DNA of 64,000 nucleotides from GCA-002712965 sp913048525. GTDB taxonomy: Bacteria; Chloroflexota; Dehalococcoidia; Lucifugimonadales; UBA826. Each line of letters starts with the position of its first letter. The stretch's first letter is position 1. Position numbers and translations under genes: made by a program. The DNA is taken from positions 77,445-141,444 of the forward strand of contig CAJWWP010000001.1 of assembly GCA_913048525.1 (NCBI GenBank), read 5' to 3'. Positions 25,868 through 34,992 of the stretch are shown here, piece after piece. The notes beneath the pieces were generated by a model, which searched no databases, was not told the origin of the DNA, and saw only the letters and a list, made by a program, of their open reading frames with translations.

Positions 25868-27532
25868 ATGGCAGAAATAGATGGGGGACACCTTTTCGCG
25901 AAGGCTCTAAAGAAGGAAGGTGTGGAGTATATATTCACCTTGAACGGAGGTCATATATACAACCTGTATGAAGGTTGTGCAGATGAAGGTATTAAGATAG
26001 TTGACTTTCGACATGAGCAGGTAGCAGCTCACGCAGCTGAAGGTTGGGCTAAAGTTACTGGCAAACCAGGTGTTGCCATTGTAACCGCTGGGCCTGGGGT
26101 AACGGATGCCGTAACTGGTATCGCGAATGCTTACCAAGCACCAAGCCCTATGATTATGATTGGAGGCAACGCAGGTATTGCAGACCATCTACGTGGTGGA
26201 TTACAGGACTTCGATAGTGCGACTTTTCTAAAACCTGTAACCAAATTCTCTGAACAGGTGAAAAGGGTAGAACGTATACCCGAATATGTCGCGAACGCTT
26301 TTAGAGCAGCAACAAGCGGTGTACCTGGCCCAGCTTATCTGGAAATCCCTATCGATATCGTAGGTGGCGTGACTGATGAAGAAAATGTTAGATATCCTGA
26401 CAGATATAGAACCGAGGCAAGAGCTTTCGGTGACCCAGAATATATACAAAAGGTCGTCGATATTTTAAAGAATGCTGAGCGCCCCATGATCCTTGCGGGA
26501 TCAGATGTCTGGTGGTGTGATGCTGCTGAAGAGCTTAGGAGATTTGTTGAAACTATAGATTCTCCAGTTTTCCTTAATGCCATGGGTAGAGGAAGTCTTC
26601 CTTCAAATCATCCAAATTTAGGGAGTTTGGGAAGGAGATATGGCTTGGTCAAGTCTGACGCTGTGGTCCTCATTGGAACTCCAATAGATTTCAGATTGAG
26701 CTATGGTGAAGACAGATTGTTCCCCCAGAACCCGAAGCTTATAGAAATCATGATGGATGGAAACAAAATTGGCCAGAATAGAGATGTTGATGCGGGTGTG
26801 GTAGGAGACGTTGGTGCGGTTTTGGGTCAGGTTCTAGATGGATTAGAGGCATCTGGATACAAATCCAAGGGAAAGTCTTGGGTCGAAGAAGTTATGACCG
26901 AGGACAAGGCATTAAAGGCTGCTGATGAGGAACTACTGAATAGTGACTCTAACCCAATACATCCCATGAGACTTTGCAAAGAACTAAGAGATGTACTGGA
27001 TGAAGATGCCACTGTTATAGGTGATGGAGGTGACATCGTTACTTTCGCTGCCAGAGTACTTAACATAAATAAACCTGGACACTGGCTTGACCCCGGACAG
27101 TTTGGATGTCTTGGAGCTGGTAGTGGGTTTGCTGCTGCTGCTCAGCTAGCCAGACCCGGGAAACAGGTCTGCATAGTCTATGGAGATGGTGGATTTGGAC
27201 TGACCGGATTTGATGTTGAGTCATATGTGAGATTTGATTTGCCGATTGTTTCCATAGTTGGTAATAACGGGGCCTGGAACCAGACCACTCAAGGTGTGGT
27301 TAAAAGAGGGGGAAGAGCTCTTGGGACCTATCTTTCACAAGACACCGATTATGCCAAGATAATGGAAGGTATGGGAGGTCACTCAGAGCGGGTGTCTGAG
27401 CCAGACCAGATAAAACCGGCTCTTGAGAGAGCCTTTGAGTCTGGTAAACCGGCGTTGGTGGACGTTGTAATAGACCAAAATGTCTCCTATGGAACTATGG
27501 GAGGAAGGTCAAGAGAGCAGCGTCAGTACTAG
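25868..27532 (+). CDS. ThDP-dependent lyase (2-hydroxyacyl-CoA lyase / acetolactate-synthase-like)
   Basis: A 554-residue thiamine-diphosphate enzyme. The activating Glu50 is in FRHEQ, the ThDP-binding motif begins GDGG at 439 and ends NN at 466-467. The C-domain WLDPGQFGCLGAGSGFA pattern matches the group containing bacterial 2-hydroxyacyl-CoA lyases better than catabolic acetolactate synthase or typical oxalyl-CoA decarboxylase. Such lyases split 2-hydroxyacyl-CoA to formyl-CoA and an aldehyde or ketone. The adjacent CoA-transferase supports a CoA-thioester substrate. AGAGAGGAGA precedes the ATG. Confidence 0.85.
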   Translation: MAEIDGGHLFAKALKKEGVEYIFTLNGGHIYNLYEGCADEGIKIVDFRHEQVAAHAAEGWAKVTGKPGVAIVTAGPGVTDAVTGIANAYQAPSPMIMIGGNAGIADHLRGGLQDFDSATFLKPVTKFSEQVKRVERIPEYVANAFRAATSGVPGPAYLEIPIDIVGGVTDEENVRYPDRYRTEARAFGDPEYIQKVVDILKNAERPMILAGSDVWWCDAAEELRRFVETIDSPVFLNAMGRGSLPSNHPNLGSLGRRYGLVKSDAVVLIGTPIDFRLSYGEDRLFPQNPKLIEIMMDGNKIGQNRDVDAGVVGDVGAVLGQVLDGLEASGYKSKGKSWVEEVMTEDKALKAADEELLNSDSNPIHPMRLCKELRDVLDEDATVIGDGGDIVTFAARVLNINKPGHWLDPGQFGCLGAGSGFAAAAQLARPGKQVCIVYGDGGFGLTGFDVESYVRFDLPIVSIVGNNGAWNQTTQGVVKRGGRALGTYLSQDTDYAKIMEGMGGHSERVSEPDQIKPALERAFESGKPALVDVVIDQNVSYGTMGGRSREQRQY

Positions 27533-27544
27533 TAATAAATATTA

Positions 27545-27569
27545 GGGCCCCTGTACTTAAAGGGGGCCC
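27545..27569 (+). terminator. GC-rich hairpin between lyase and hotdog genes
   Basis: GGGCCCC (27545-27551) and GGGGCCC (27563-27569) form a 7-bp perfect stem with an 11-base loop. It starts 13 bases after the lyase stop. No T-run follows, so it is more likely an attenuator, mRNA-end stabiliser or weak terminator than a standard intrinsic terminator. Confidence 0.45.
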
Positions 27570-27580
27570 GTTAACAAAAG

Positions 27581-28459
27581 ATGGGGGTCCGTAATATGAC
27601 AAACAGAGAACATCACTCTGAGGAAGCTTTTGTAGGAAAGGAACTGGAACCTCGAGCGTTTGAGGTATCTACAAATCATGTACAAGATTACTTTGAAGGT
27701 CTTAAATTGGACTCCGATTGGTATGAAGATAGCGGGGAAAGTAGTGACAAGTTACTTCCATCAATGATTCTTGTAGACGCTGAGTCAATGGCTGGAGCCA
27801 GTTTCCGTAATAATTTTGGCAACCTATGGATGCGTCAAGAGCTCGACTTTCATGCTCCTTTAACTTCGCGAACAGAGATGAGAGTTGAATCTCGAGTCCA
27901 AGATATATACGAGTGGAGAAACAGGACGATCGTTCTTCAAGAATCCACCATCTATGGGGAAAATGACACTATTCTCGGTGTGATGCGCCATCATCAGAGT
28001 TATTTACTCGACCAGAATTCAGGCAGAGTGGCGCTGAGAAAGCCTTCTGATAAAGAAGGGGTTCGGAAATTCAATGTCCCAAAAGGTGATCTATTGGATC
28101 CAGTCACGAGAGAAATTGATTTAGAGATGTGTGGAACATTCTTTCATGGGAACAAGCACTATCACACAAATCGAGAGGCATCTCAGGAGCTAGGATTTGA
28201 GGAGGTGGTCGTTGGGGGAAAAATGACTATTTCCTACATCGGGGATATGTTGGATCGAAGCTTTGGCCAGAAATGGTTTGAAGGTGGCAAGCTGGATGTT
28301 AAATTCACCAATATTGTTTGGCCAGGTGACAGGGTAACAGCGAGAGGGGTACTTACAGATGAAAGATCTGTAAGCGACGATATTGCAGAGGCTCGGGTGT
28401 GGATGGAAAAAGACGACGGTACTGTGGTTATAGTTGGCAACGCATATATACCGGACTAG
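27581..28459 (+). CDS. Double-hotdog (MaoC/FAS1-like dehydratase) protein
   Basis: A 292-residue protein with a double hotdog layout: an N-terminal hotdog-like half (residues about 15-145, LWMRQELDFHAPL) and a C-terminal half with VVGGKMTISYIGDML and KFTNIVWPGDRVTARG, the latter being the typical MaoC strand. Family members hydrate enoyl-CoA or dehydrate 3-hydroxyacyl-CoA. The first half lacks an obvious hydratase D-x-x-x-x-H motif, so catalysis is unproven. ATG 27596 is an alternative start. It lies after a hairpin, downstream of the ThDP lyase. Confidence 0.72.
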   Translation: MGVRNMTNREHHSEEAFVGKELEPRAFEVSTNHVQDYFEGLKLDSDWYEDSGESSDKLLPSMILVDAESMAGASFRNNFGNLWMRQELDFHAPLTSRTEMRVESRVQDIYEWRNRTIVLQESTIYGENDTILGVMRHHQSYLLDQNSGRVALRKPSDKEGVRKFNVPKGDLLDPVTREIDLEMCGTFFHGNKHYHTNREASQELGFEEVVVGGKMTISYIGDMLDRSFGQKWFEGGKLDVKFTNIVWPGDRVTARGVLTDERSVSDDIAEARVWMEKDDGTVVIVGNAYIPD

Positions 28460-28498
28460 TGGTAACAGCCTGTAGCTTTTTCTTAGTACCGAAACACA

Positions 28499-30118
28499 TT
28501 GAGTGAGTCTTTTGATGTGGTCGTTATAGGTGGCGGCCCATCTGGAAGTTGTGCCGCTTCCATGGCGGCCAAAGCTGGTTTGTCCGTTGTGCTTCTCGAA
28601 CGCCTCAAATTTCCTAGAGACCACATAGGTGAATCCTTGCTTCCGGCCAGTATGCCTATACTTAGAGAGTTAGGTGTTGAGGCGGAAATAGCTGCTGCGG
28701 GATTTCCTGTCAAACATGGGGCCACTATGGTGTGGGGGAGTGGATCTGAACCTTGGACGTGGAGCTTCAGTGAAACGAACCAAGAATACACTAAAGCATA
28801 TCAGGTTAACCGCCCCGAATTCGATACTATTCTTCTCAATAAAGCGCGAGTTGTAGGCGTCGATGTTAGAGAGGAGAATCAAGTAATTGAAGTGATTTTT
28901 CTCGATGAAAGAGCCGTGGGAGTTCGTTGCAATAACCGACTAGGAACTGAGCTTTTTATAGAGTCCAGAATGGTTATAGACTGCAGTGGTCAATCATCCT
29001 TGATTTCCAGGGCTAAGAATCTTCGCCAATGGGATGATAGCTTTCAAAATCTCGCAATATACGGGTATTTTGAAAACTCGACTCCCCTGCCTAAACCTAA
29101 CGAGAACAATATTTTTATTGAATCTTTTTCAGAGGGTTGGATTTGGAATATACCTTTAAAGGAAAACATTGCTAGCGTTGGAATTGTGCTAGATTCAAAA
29201 AAAGCATCACAGGAATTACAATCCAGGGATGTTGAAGATTACTTTCAGGTGAATCTGTCATATGCGAAAGAATCTAGTCGGATGCTTCAATCAGCAAAGC
29301 TTCTCAAGCCTCCCCAAGTCGTAAAGGACTGGTCATACACATCCAGCCAAATCGCCGGTCTATCTTGGGTCCTAGCAGGTGATGCGGCTTGTTTTATAGA
29401 CCCATTGTTTTCATCAGGCGTACATATGGCTCTTATGTCGGGAGTTCTAGCATCAGCTTACGCGGTCACGGTACTATCAGACCCAGATATGGAGATAGCT
29501 ACCGCCCGTGTGTATGAAGATATGATCAGAAGGGAGTATTCCTTGTTCAGGGAGTTGGCCCAACTTTTCTATCAGACAAATAGATCTGTTGACTCTTACT
29601 TTTGGGAGGCGAGAAAAATATTGGGCCGAGGTGGGATTTCTACTGGGCGGGAGGCCTTTATCAAAGCTGTATCTGGACAATCTGTAAGGGGTTATGAAAG
29701 GGCTGTTTTGGAAAAGGGGGAATTACCAGAATCGTTCAAATATGCTCTTGAATCGCAACAGAATGATAGGGATTCTCGACGACGGGAGTTGGAAATGTAC
29801 TTTAATGACTGGAATCATCTGGTCCCTTACTTACATGAAGATACCTATGTTGTTAGAAAGCCTGTTTTATCTGCAGGTAGGTTCGAGTGGGGACTCGTGC
29901 TCCACTCACCTGAGAGACAGGATGATACCGATTGTAGTTCGTTTGTTGCATTGTTATTAGATTTGATCGACGGTGAAGCGAATATGCGTTTAATATCTGA
30001 GCGAGTCAGAGATAAAGTGAATAGTCCGGACAAAACAGTTATCAACGAGTATTTGAAGAAAACTGTAGAAATACTCTATGTAGAAGGGGCTATAAGTAAG
30101 TTACAGCTAGTGAAATAG
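28499..30118 (+). CDS. Flavin-dependent halogenase-like FAD monooxygenase
   Basis: A 539-residue FAD enzyme. The N-terminal GGGPSG (11-16) binds FAD; HIGESLLPAS (42-51) and the motif WIWNIP (214-219, matching WxWxIP) are the marks of flavin-dependent halogenases of the type acting on phenols or carrier-bound substrates. Lys72 in FPVKHGAT is a candidate for the chloramine lysine. GDAACFIDPLFSSG is the second FAD contact. The last 100 residues look like a small winged-helix (PqqD-like) domain. The start is TTG 28499, since an in-frame stop lies 15 bases upstream, and there is no clear ribosome site. A non-halogenating reductase or monooxygenase of the same fold is the alternative. Confidence 0.8.
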   Translation: MSESFDVVVIGGGPSGSCAASMAAKAGLSVVLLERLKFPRDHIGESLLPASMPILRELGVEAEIAAAGFPVKHGATMVWGSGSEPWTWSFSETNQEYTKAYQVNRPEFDTILLNKARVVGVDVREENQVIEVIFLDERAVGVRCNNRLGTELFIESRMVIDCSGQSSLISRAKNLRQWDDSFQNLAIYGYFENSTPLPKPNENNIFIESFSEGWIWNIPLKENIASVGIVLDSKKASQELQSRDVEDYFQVNLSYAKESSRMLQSAKLLKPPQVVKDWSYTSSQIAGLSWVLAGDAACFIDPLFSSGVHMALMSGVLASAYAVTVLSDPDMEIATARVYEDMIRREYSLFRELAQLFYQTNRSVDSYFWEARKILGRGGISTGREAFIKAVSGQSVRGYERAVLEKGELPESFKYALESQQNDRDSRRRELEMYFNDWNHLVPYLHEDTYVVRKPVLSAGRFEWGLVLHSPERQDDTDCSSFVALLLDLIDGEANMRLISERVRDKVNSPDKTVINEYLKKTVEILYVEGAISKLQLVK

Positions 30119-30134
30119 ATTGATTAGTTGGACG

Positions 30135-31355
30135 CTAGCTTTTTGTGGATTGCGATCTAACCATCTGGGGCCATAGCAGACAAACACCTATTGTCAAAAG
30201 TGAGCCCATGATCCCATTGAATACCAGAGCAACTTGGACTCCGGCTAATTCCGTTATTGCCCCGGAGAGTAATAGTCCCAAGGGCAATCCACCCACAGCC
30301 AGTTGCCTAAGTCCCATTATTCGCCCCCTAAGGTTTGAAGGGGTTAGGTTAAGAATCATAGTTGAAATCATGATTACACACATAGATGTTCCAATTCCTG
30401 CAGAAAAAAATATTGGCAGACTTACAAAAGTACTAGGAGCAAGACTTACTAGAGCTGTCGACACGTGCCATATAAAAGAGCTACAAACTATTAGCACCCC
30501 TCCTCTAATTCGAATTAAACCAGAACTGAGGCTAATGGAACCAATTGCGGCTCCTAACGAATAGGTTCCTAGAATTATCCCCAAGCTCTCCGAACTGGTC
30601 TGAAACACTTGCTTCACTACAACTGCAGCAAGTGAAAAGTAGAGCGGGTACGCGGTCAAATTAATTATTACTGCCATTATTAATAGACCAGCTAGTGCGG
30701 GGACAGTTCGTACATGTTTCAATGCTTCAACCAAAGATGAAATCACAGGCCGCTTGTTATCGATATGAGTAGTGGTTACATGCAGGGGATTTTGTCCTAT
30801 CCTGAATGAAAGCATGAATGATAGTAGATAAAATATAATCACAACCGAATAACTCATTGTCATATCGGTCCAACTTAGTAAGTAACCACCGGCAATGGGA
30901 CTGACTATTTGTGTTACATCACCTCCCGCTCTCTCCAATGCAAGACCATTCCGAATGCTTTTTTCGGGAACTATTTCGGGCATGATTGACTGGCGAACTA
31001 CCATTTCGGCTGTTTTTGAAATGCCGAGAAATCCAGCCAATATTAGAATTTCCCACTTATCAAGATTGTCAAAAAATATTAATGTCAGACCGATACTTGA
31101 GTTGAGGAGGAATGAAGCCCTGACCAGGATTATTAGAACTCTTTTTTCGAGGCGATCTACAACTACGCCTATCAGAGGGGCGAACAAAGTCGCTGTGAAT
31201 CGAAGTGCGCCATATATTCCCAATATCAAGGGCGAGTTAGTTTTCTCAAGTATGAACCAGGATAGGATTACCATCTCCATATATTCAGCCCAGTGAAGAG
31301 TGGCAACCGATGTCCAAAGGTACCTATAGTCTTTGTACTTTAGGCTCTCTAACAT
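30135..31355 (-). CDS. MFS transporter (exporter-like)
   Basis: A 406-residue major facilitator with about 12 membrane segments, of the enterobactin-exporter/MFS_3-like kind (LESLKYKDYRYLW at the N-terminus, GVVDRLEKR loop, LRGRIMGL in the second half). It converges on the halogenase-like gene with 16 bases between. Its upstream region has TATAAT (31438-31443, minus strand) overlapped by a palindrome at 31459-31493. Efflux of a small organic compound is likely; no ribosome site is obvious. Confidence 0.82.
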   Translation of the reverse strand: MLESLKYKDYRYLWTSVATLHWAEYMEMVILSWFILEKTNSPLILGIYGALRFTATLFAPLIGVVVDRLEKRVLIILVRASFLLNSSIGLTLIFFDNLDKWEILILAGFLGISKTAEMVVRQSIMPEIVPEKSIRNGLALERAGGDVTQIVSPIAGGYLLSWTDMTMSYSVVIIFYLLSFMLSFRIGQNPLHVTTTHIDNKRPVISSLVEALKHVRTVPALAGLLIMAVIINLTAYPLYFSLAAVVVKQVFQTSSESLGIILGTYSLGAAIGSISLSSGLIRIRGGVLIVCSSFIWHVSTALVSLAPSTFVSLPIFFSAGIGTSMCVIMISTMILNLTPSNLRGRIMGLRQLAVGGLPLGLLLSGAITELAGVQVALVFNGIMGSLLTIGVCLLWPQMVRSQSTKS

Positions 31356-31437
31356 TGACCGCGCTGGGTAACCATAAGTTTGAGTGCCTTTCGTTCAATA
31401 TTTTGGGACGTTGGAGAAGTTTTTAGAGATTCTAATT

Positions 31438-31493
31438 ATTATATTCGATCAATATTGTCCCACCTCACTTGCGTATTAAAGTGATAGAGTGGG
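31438..31493 (-). promoter_or_regulatory. Candidate promoter with interrupted palindrome upstream of MFS gene
   Basis: On the minus strand a perfect TATAAT (31438-31443) lies about 80 bases before the MFS start; the matching -35 region is poor. An interrupted palindrome covers that -35 area: CCCAC (31459-31463) and CACTT (31466-31470) pair with AAGTG (31479-31483) and GTGGG (31489-31493). It could be an operator. On the plus strand it is followed by a run of six T, but no plus-strand gene ends there. Confidence 0.4.
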
Positions 31494-31556
31494 TACTTTT
31501 TTGTCTGCAAATTTGTTCTGGTGTGACCGTCAGTTCCGGTTCAAAATTCATTCACA

Positions 31557-32957
31557 TCATAATACTGAAGCGGGAGCTATCCATCCGCCAGTGATTTCCT
31601 CTACAGTTTCTAAGACAGACAGGACAATATCTTCTCTCCAGGGTTTCCCTACTACCTGAACAGCTATTGGTAAATTGCTTGAAGATGTTCCTCCTCTTAC
31701 TACTCCGGCCGGCCATCCAGTGACATTAAAGGCTGAAGTATACGAATAAAGAAACTTGTTTTCAGGTAGAAAGCTTTCACCAGGCCCCACTGCGGGTTTA
31801 GCAGATGCGGGACATAGAATCACATCGAAGTCTTTCATGAATTGGATCATTCCACTCCTGTAGTGATCTACCATCTCAAGAACTTCTGTGAACTCCGACG
31901 TTGGTATTTCTGAGGCTTCTTCTAGTCTATTTTCGATGAATGGTGAGAATTGGCTGGTCCCTGCTTTCTTAAGGATTCTTCTGACCCATTCTCTTCCATC
32001 CCCTGTTCCATTCCTTCCATCGATTTGCTTCAACATGTTAAGTGGGTCAGGTAGGATCTCTACAGTTGCTGCTCCTCTGTCTTGTAATCCTGATGCTACA
32101 TCTCTCACAATATCTGAAACCTCTTGAGTGGGTGACATCAAACCATTGTCTGTATGAAAAGCAATTCTCATTCCTTTTATATCTATTTCTCCCGGATCTC
32201 CGATGGGCATAGGTACTATGTACGGATCCTTAAAATCAGGGCCTGATATAACTTTTAGGATTGGATTAAGGTCTCGAACATACCGTGCCATAGGGCCATT
32301 CTGAGTTAGGGATTCCGTTGCTCCCAGAGCGTAAGAAATACAATGTCCTGTACGTGGGACTCTTCCTGAGGTCGGCTTGATTCCTGCAATTCCACAACTG
32401 TGTGATGGTATGCGTATGCTGCCTCCCGTATCGCTGCCTATATCAAATGGGGACCCTCCAGTAGCGATGATTGCCGCGGCTCCTCCACTGCTTCCACCTG
32501 GAGACAGATTTATGTCGTAAGGATTTTTAGTTCTACCGTAGACCAAATTATCGGTATCAGCAGCAAGAGTCAGCTCTGGAGTATTGGTTTTCCCGAGTAA
32601 AATTGACCCGGCTTCACGAAGTCTTGATACCAAAGTTGCGTCTGCCTCGGGGACTTCATTTTGTCTCCCCAGAGTTGCCCAGGTTGTAATAACTTCCTCT
32701 GTATCCAAGGAGTCTTTTAAGGTCATGGGAACTCCATGGAGAGGACCTCGGGTTATTCCTTGAGCGAGTTCATTATCTAATGAATCAGCTTCAGAGAGTG
32801 CTCTTTCAAAACAATCTTGCACTACTGCGTTTATAGAAGGGTTGATTTTGTTGATTCTTTCAATACACTTTTCTACGGCCTCTCTACTGGTTATCTCTTT
32901 TGAGGCGATCGCTTTTCCTATATCTACTGCGGATGATTGATTAACGTCTATACTCAT
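31557..32957 (-). CDS. Amidase signature (GatA-like) hydrolase
   Basis: A 466-residue amidase-signature enzyme with the Ser-cisSer-Lys triad readable: Lys81 (TLKDSL), cis-Ser156 (GGSSGG) and nucleophile Ser180 (GSDTGGSIR). The 24-residue spacing between the serines is the family norm. It cleaves an amide to acid plus ammonia or amine. No gatB or gatC is nearby, so a role in tRNA amidation is unlikely. AAGGAG lies before the ATG. Confidence 0.9.
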   Translation of the reverse strand: MSIDVNQSSAVDIGKAIASKEITSREAVEKCIERINKINPSINAVVQDCFERALSEADSLDNELAQGITRGPLHGVPMTLKDSLDTEEVITTWATLGRQNEVPEADATLVSRLREAGSILLGKTNTPELTLAADTDNLVYGRTKNPYDINLSPGGSSGGAAAIIATGGSPFDIGSDTGGSIRIPSHSCGIAGIKPTSGRVPRTGHCISYALGATESLTQNGPMARYVRDLNPILKVISGPDFKDPYIVPMPIGDPGEIDIKGMRIAFHTDNGLMSPTQEVSDIVRDVASGLQDRGAATVEILPDPLNMLKQIDGRNGTGDGREWVRRILKKAGTSQFSPFIENRLEEASEIPTSEFTEVLEMVDHYRSGMIQFMKDFDVILCPASAKPAVGPGESFLPENKFLYSYTSAFNVTGWPAGVVRGGTSSSNLPIAVQVVGKPWREDIVLSVLETVEEITGGWIAPASVL

Positions 32958-33026
32958 TTCTTTCTCCTTGTGGTGGCAGCCTAATTTTGAATCTGCTGTG
33001 TTGGTTACATTTCTAGATCAAGCTGG

Positions 33027-33797
33027 CTAATTACCCGGATTAAAAAAGTTGTCATCTGCAGAATTTTCGGGTTTGTATCCGAGTATTTTTTCTGCGTGAT
33101 TAAGATCACGATAATTCCACTTGTTGTTTGAAACAGCGAAAACTGTTTCACATCTAATTGTGTTGGGAGCGTCTATGCAGAGTCTGAGCATGTTACATAT
33201 ATCGTCGTGTCCTAGGTAACTCGCATTTTCCCTAACACTCAAGGGTTTATTTTCTTTTTTAACAACACCTATTCGTACGCTGATTACAGAGAGGTTATAT
33301 TCGTCTGAAAAATGTCGCCCCAGGGCCTCACCCCAAACTTTGGTTGCGCCGTAAAGAGCATCTGGACGCACTTGTTCGTGAGTAATCATGTCAAAATCCT
33401 TTGGGACTTCGTGGTAACTGCCTTCAGCAATTTCCTTATAAGGAGATACTCTCTCAAATCCTCTTATTGCACTTCCACTTGAAGCGAACACCACTCTTTT
33501 TACTCCTGCCCGCCGGGCTGCCTCAAAAACGTTGTAGGTACCTACAACGTTAACGGAATGCTGATGTTCCCATTCCTGGGAACCTAGATATGCCGCAAGG
33601 TGCACTACTACATCCTGGTTGTCGAAAGCGGGTGCAATGGACTCTAGGTCTGTGATGTCAGACTGGAAGGTTTTTACACCTTCTACAGGGCTTCTGTTTA
33701 GTGCTGTAAGTTCGTATCCACCCTTATCCGTGAGATGTGTTTTAAGCAATCCACCTATTAAGCCACTCATTCCTGTTATCAACACTCTTTTGGTCAT
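33027..33797 (-). CDS. Extended SDR: NAD-dependent epimerase/dehydratase
   Basis: A 256-residue epimerase-family protein with TGMSGLIG (8-15), VVHLAAY, FASSGSA, and Tyr149/Lys153 (YGATK). It is shorter than sugar-nucleotide epimerases (about 310-330), similar to the uronate dehydrogenase-like group. It may oxidise or epimerise a sugar or uronate. AGGAG is well placed before the ATG. It precedes the amidase on the same strand with a 69-base gap. Confidence 0.85.
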   Translation of the reverse strand: MTKRVLITGMSGLIGGLLKTHLTDKGGYELTALNRSPVEGVKTFQSDITDLESIAPAFDNQDVVVHLAAYLGSQEWEHQHSVNVVGTYNVFEAARRAGVKRVVFASSGSAIRGFERVSPYKEIAEGSYHEVPKDFDMITHEQVRPDALYGATKVWGEALGRHFSDEYNLSVISVRIGVVKKENKPLSVRENASYLGHDDICNMLRLCIDAPNTIRCETVFAVSNNKWNYRDLNHAEKILGYKPENSADDNFFNPGN

Positions 33798-33919
33798 TTT
33801 TTTCTCCTAAAGTCCGTCACTCGATACTCTTTGTGGATACTAGCATTTATGGAGAGATTATTGTTCTCTTTGCTTCGAGTGGCATTTCCTCTTCTATTAT
33901 TAAATTTAATAGTGGGTTG

Positions 33920-33948
33920 GTGACCTATAGCTGATTAGGTGCTATATT
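33920..33948 (+). promoter_or_regulatory. Candidate sigma70-type promoter for FAH-family gene
   Basis: GTGACC (33920-33925), a 17-base spacer and TATATT (33943-33948) lie 48 bases before the ATG at 33996. The -35 matches four of six consensus bases and the -10 five of six. It is in the divergent gap between the epimerase and the FAH-family gene. Confidence 0.4.
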
Positions 33949-33995
33949 CACCCCGGTGGTTGTTACGACTAAATCTAGAAATTTAGGAGCAAGAA

Positions 33996-34919
33996 ATGAA
34001 GTTGGCATTTTTTAATGATTTTACTCTGGGTGTTGTGAAAGGAGACAAGATAGTAGACATATCTGAAGCTATTCCAGTTAATGAGCATAACCATCCTCAG
34101 GGATTACTTAACAGGATTATAGAGTCGTTTGGAAGTTACAGGAGCGCGATAGAAGATGTAGTTGAATCTTCAGAAGGGGTGCCGATTGCATCAGTTTCTT
34201 TTAAATCGCCAGCACCAAATCCTCATAATATTGTTTGTATGGCGGTGAACTATATGGAGGATGGGACAAGAGATGCCCCTGCTCCCATTAACGCTTTCCA
34301 TAAATCTCCCAATGCGGTACTTCCTGACGGAGGAACAATAGTTTTGCCAGATGTTCCCGCTACGATATTTGAACCGGAAGCGGAAATGGCATTGGTAATA
34401 GGAAAAACTGCCACACAGGTACGGGCTGAGGATGCATTTGATTACATATTCGGATATATGAATTTCATTGATATGTCTGCCCGGGGCCTAGGTTCTGGTG
34501 GGGGTGTTTTTTACCAGATGAAATCAAGGGATACTTTCGCTCCCATGGGGCCGTTCATAGTTACATCAGATGAGGTTGATAACCCCCAAAACCTTAATAT
34601 AAAACTTTCTGTAAATGGGGACTTGAAGCAGGATTTCAATACGGATGATATGGCCCACCAGATACCAAGAGTAATTGAATGGGTAACCTCAATACACACT
34701 CTAAATCCAGGAGATGTTGTAGCAACAGGTACGAATCATAGAGGCCTTACTCCAATTATGGATGGAGACAAGATTGAACTAGAAACAGAAGGTTTGGGGA
34801 AACTTCATATTGGTGTTAGTGATGATCTCGGACGCAAATGGAAGCGTGAAACAAGGCTAGAGAGACAGGATCAAGGTTTTGATGATACTACTCCCCAAGT
34901 ATCTGGCAAATATTCATAA
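33996..34919 (+). CDS. Fumarylacetoacetate hydrolase (FAH) family protein
   Basis: A 307-residue FAH-family protein with the metal ligands Glu128 and Glu130 (PEAEMALVIGK) and Asp159 (FIDMSARG), and NIVCMAVNYMEDG plus LNPGDVVATGTNHRG in the usual places. Members hydrolyse C-C bonds of acylpyruvates and meta-cleavage products or decarboxylate oxaloacetate. The N-terminal 70 residues form the extra domain seen in many bacterial FAHs. ATTTAGGAG precedes the start. Confidence 0.88.
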   Translation: MKLAFFNDFTLGVVKGDKIVDISEAIPVNEHNHPQGLLNRIIESFGSYRSAIEDVVESSEGVPIASVSFKSPAPNPHNIVCMAVNYMEDGTRDAPAPINAFHKSPNAVLPDGGTIVLPDVPATIFEPEAEMALVIGKTATQVRAEDAFDYIFGYMNFIDMSARGLGSGGGVFYQMKSRDTFAPMGPFIVTSDEVDNPQNLNIKLSVNGDLKQDFNTDDMAHQIPRVIEWVTSIHTLNPGDVVATGTNHRGLTPIMDGDKIELETEGLGKLHIGVSDDLGRKWKRETRLERQDQGFDDTTPQVSGKYS

Positions 34920-34992
34920 ATAACTAAAGCGCTTTGTTTTTCGGTGATGTTTAAATGTAAATATTGTGTCGTATGAAGTATGAGGAGATTAG

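Noticed and set aside
34925..34945. AAAGCGCTTT followed by T-run after the FAH gene, as terminator
   Set aside because: The palindrome has no loop; only three A-T pairs could form a hairpin stem.
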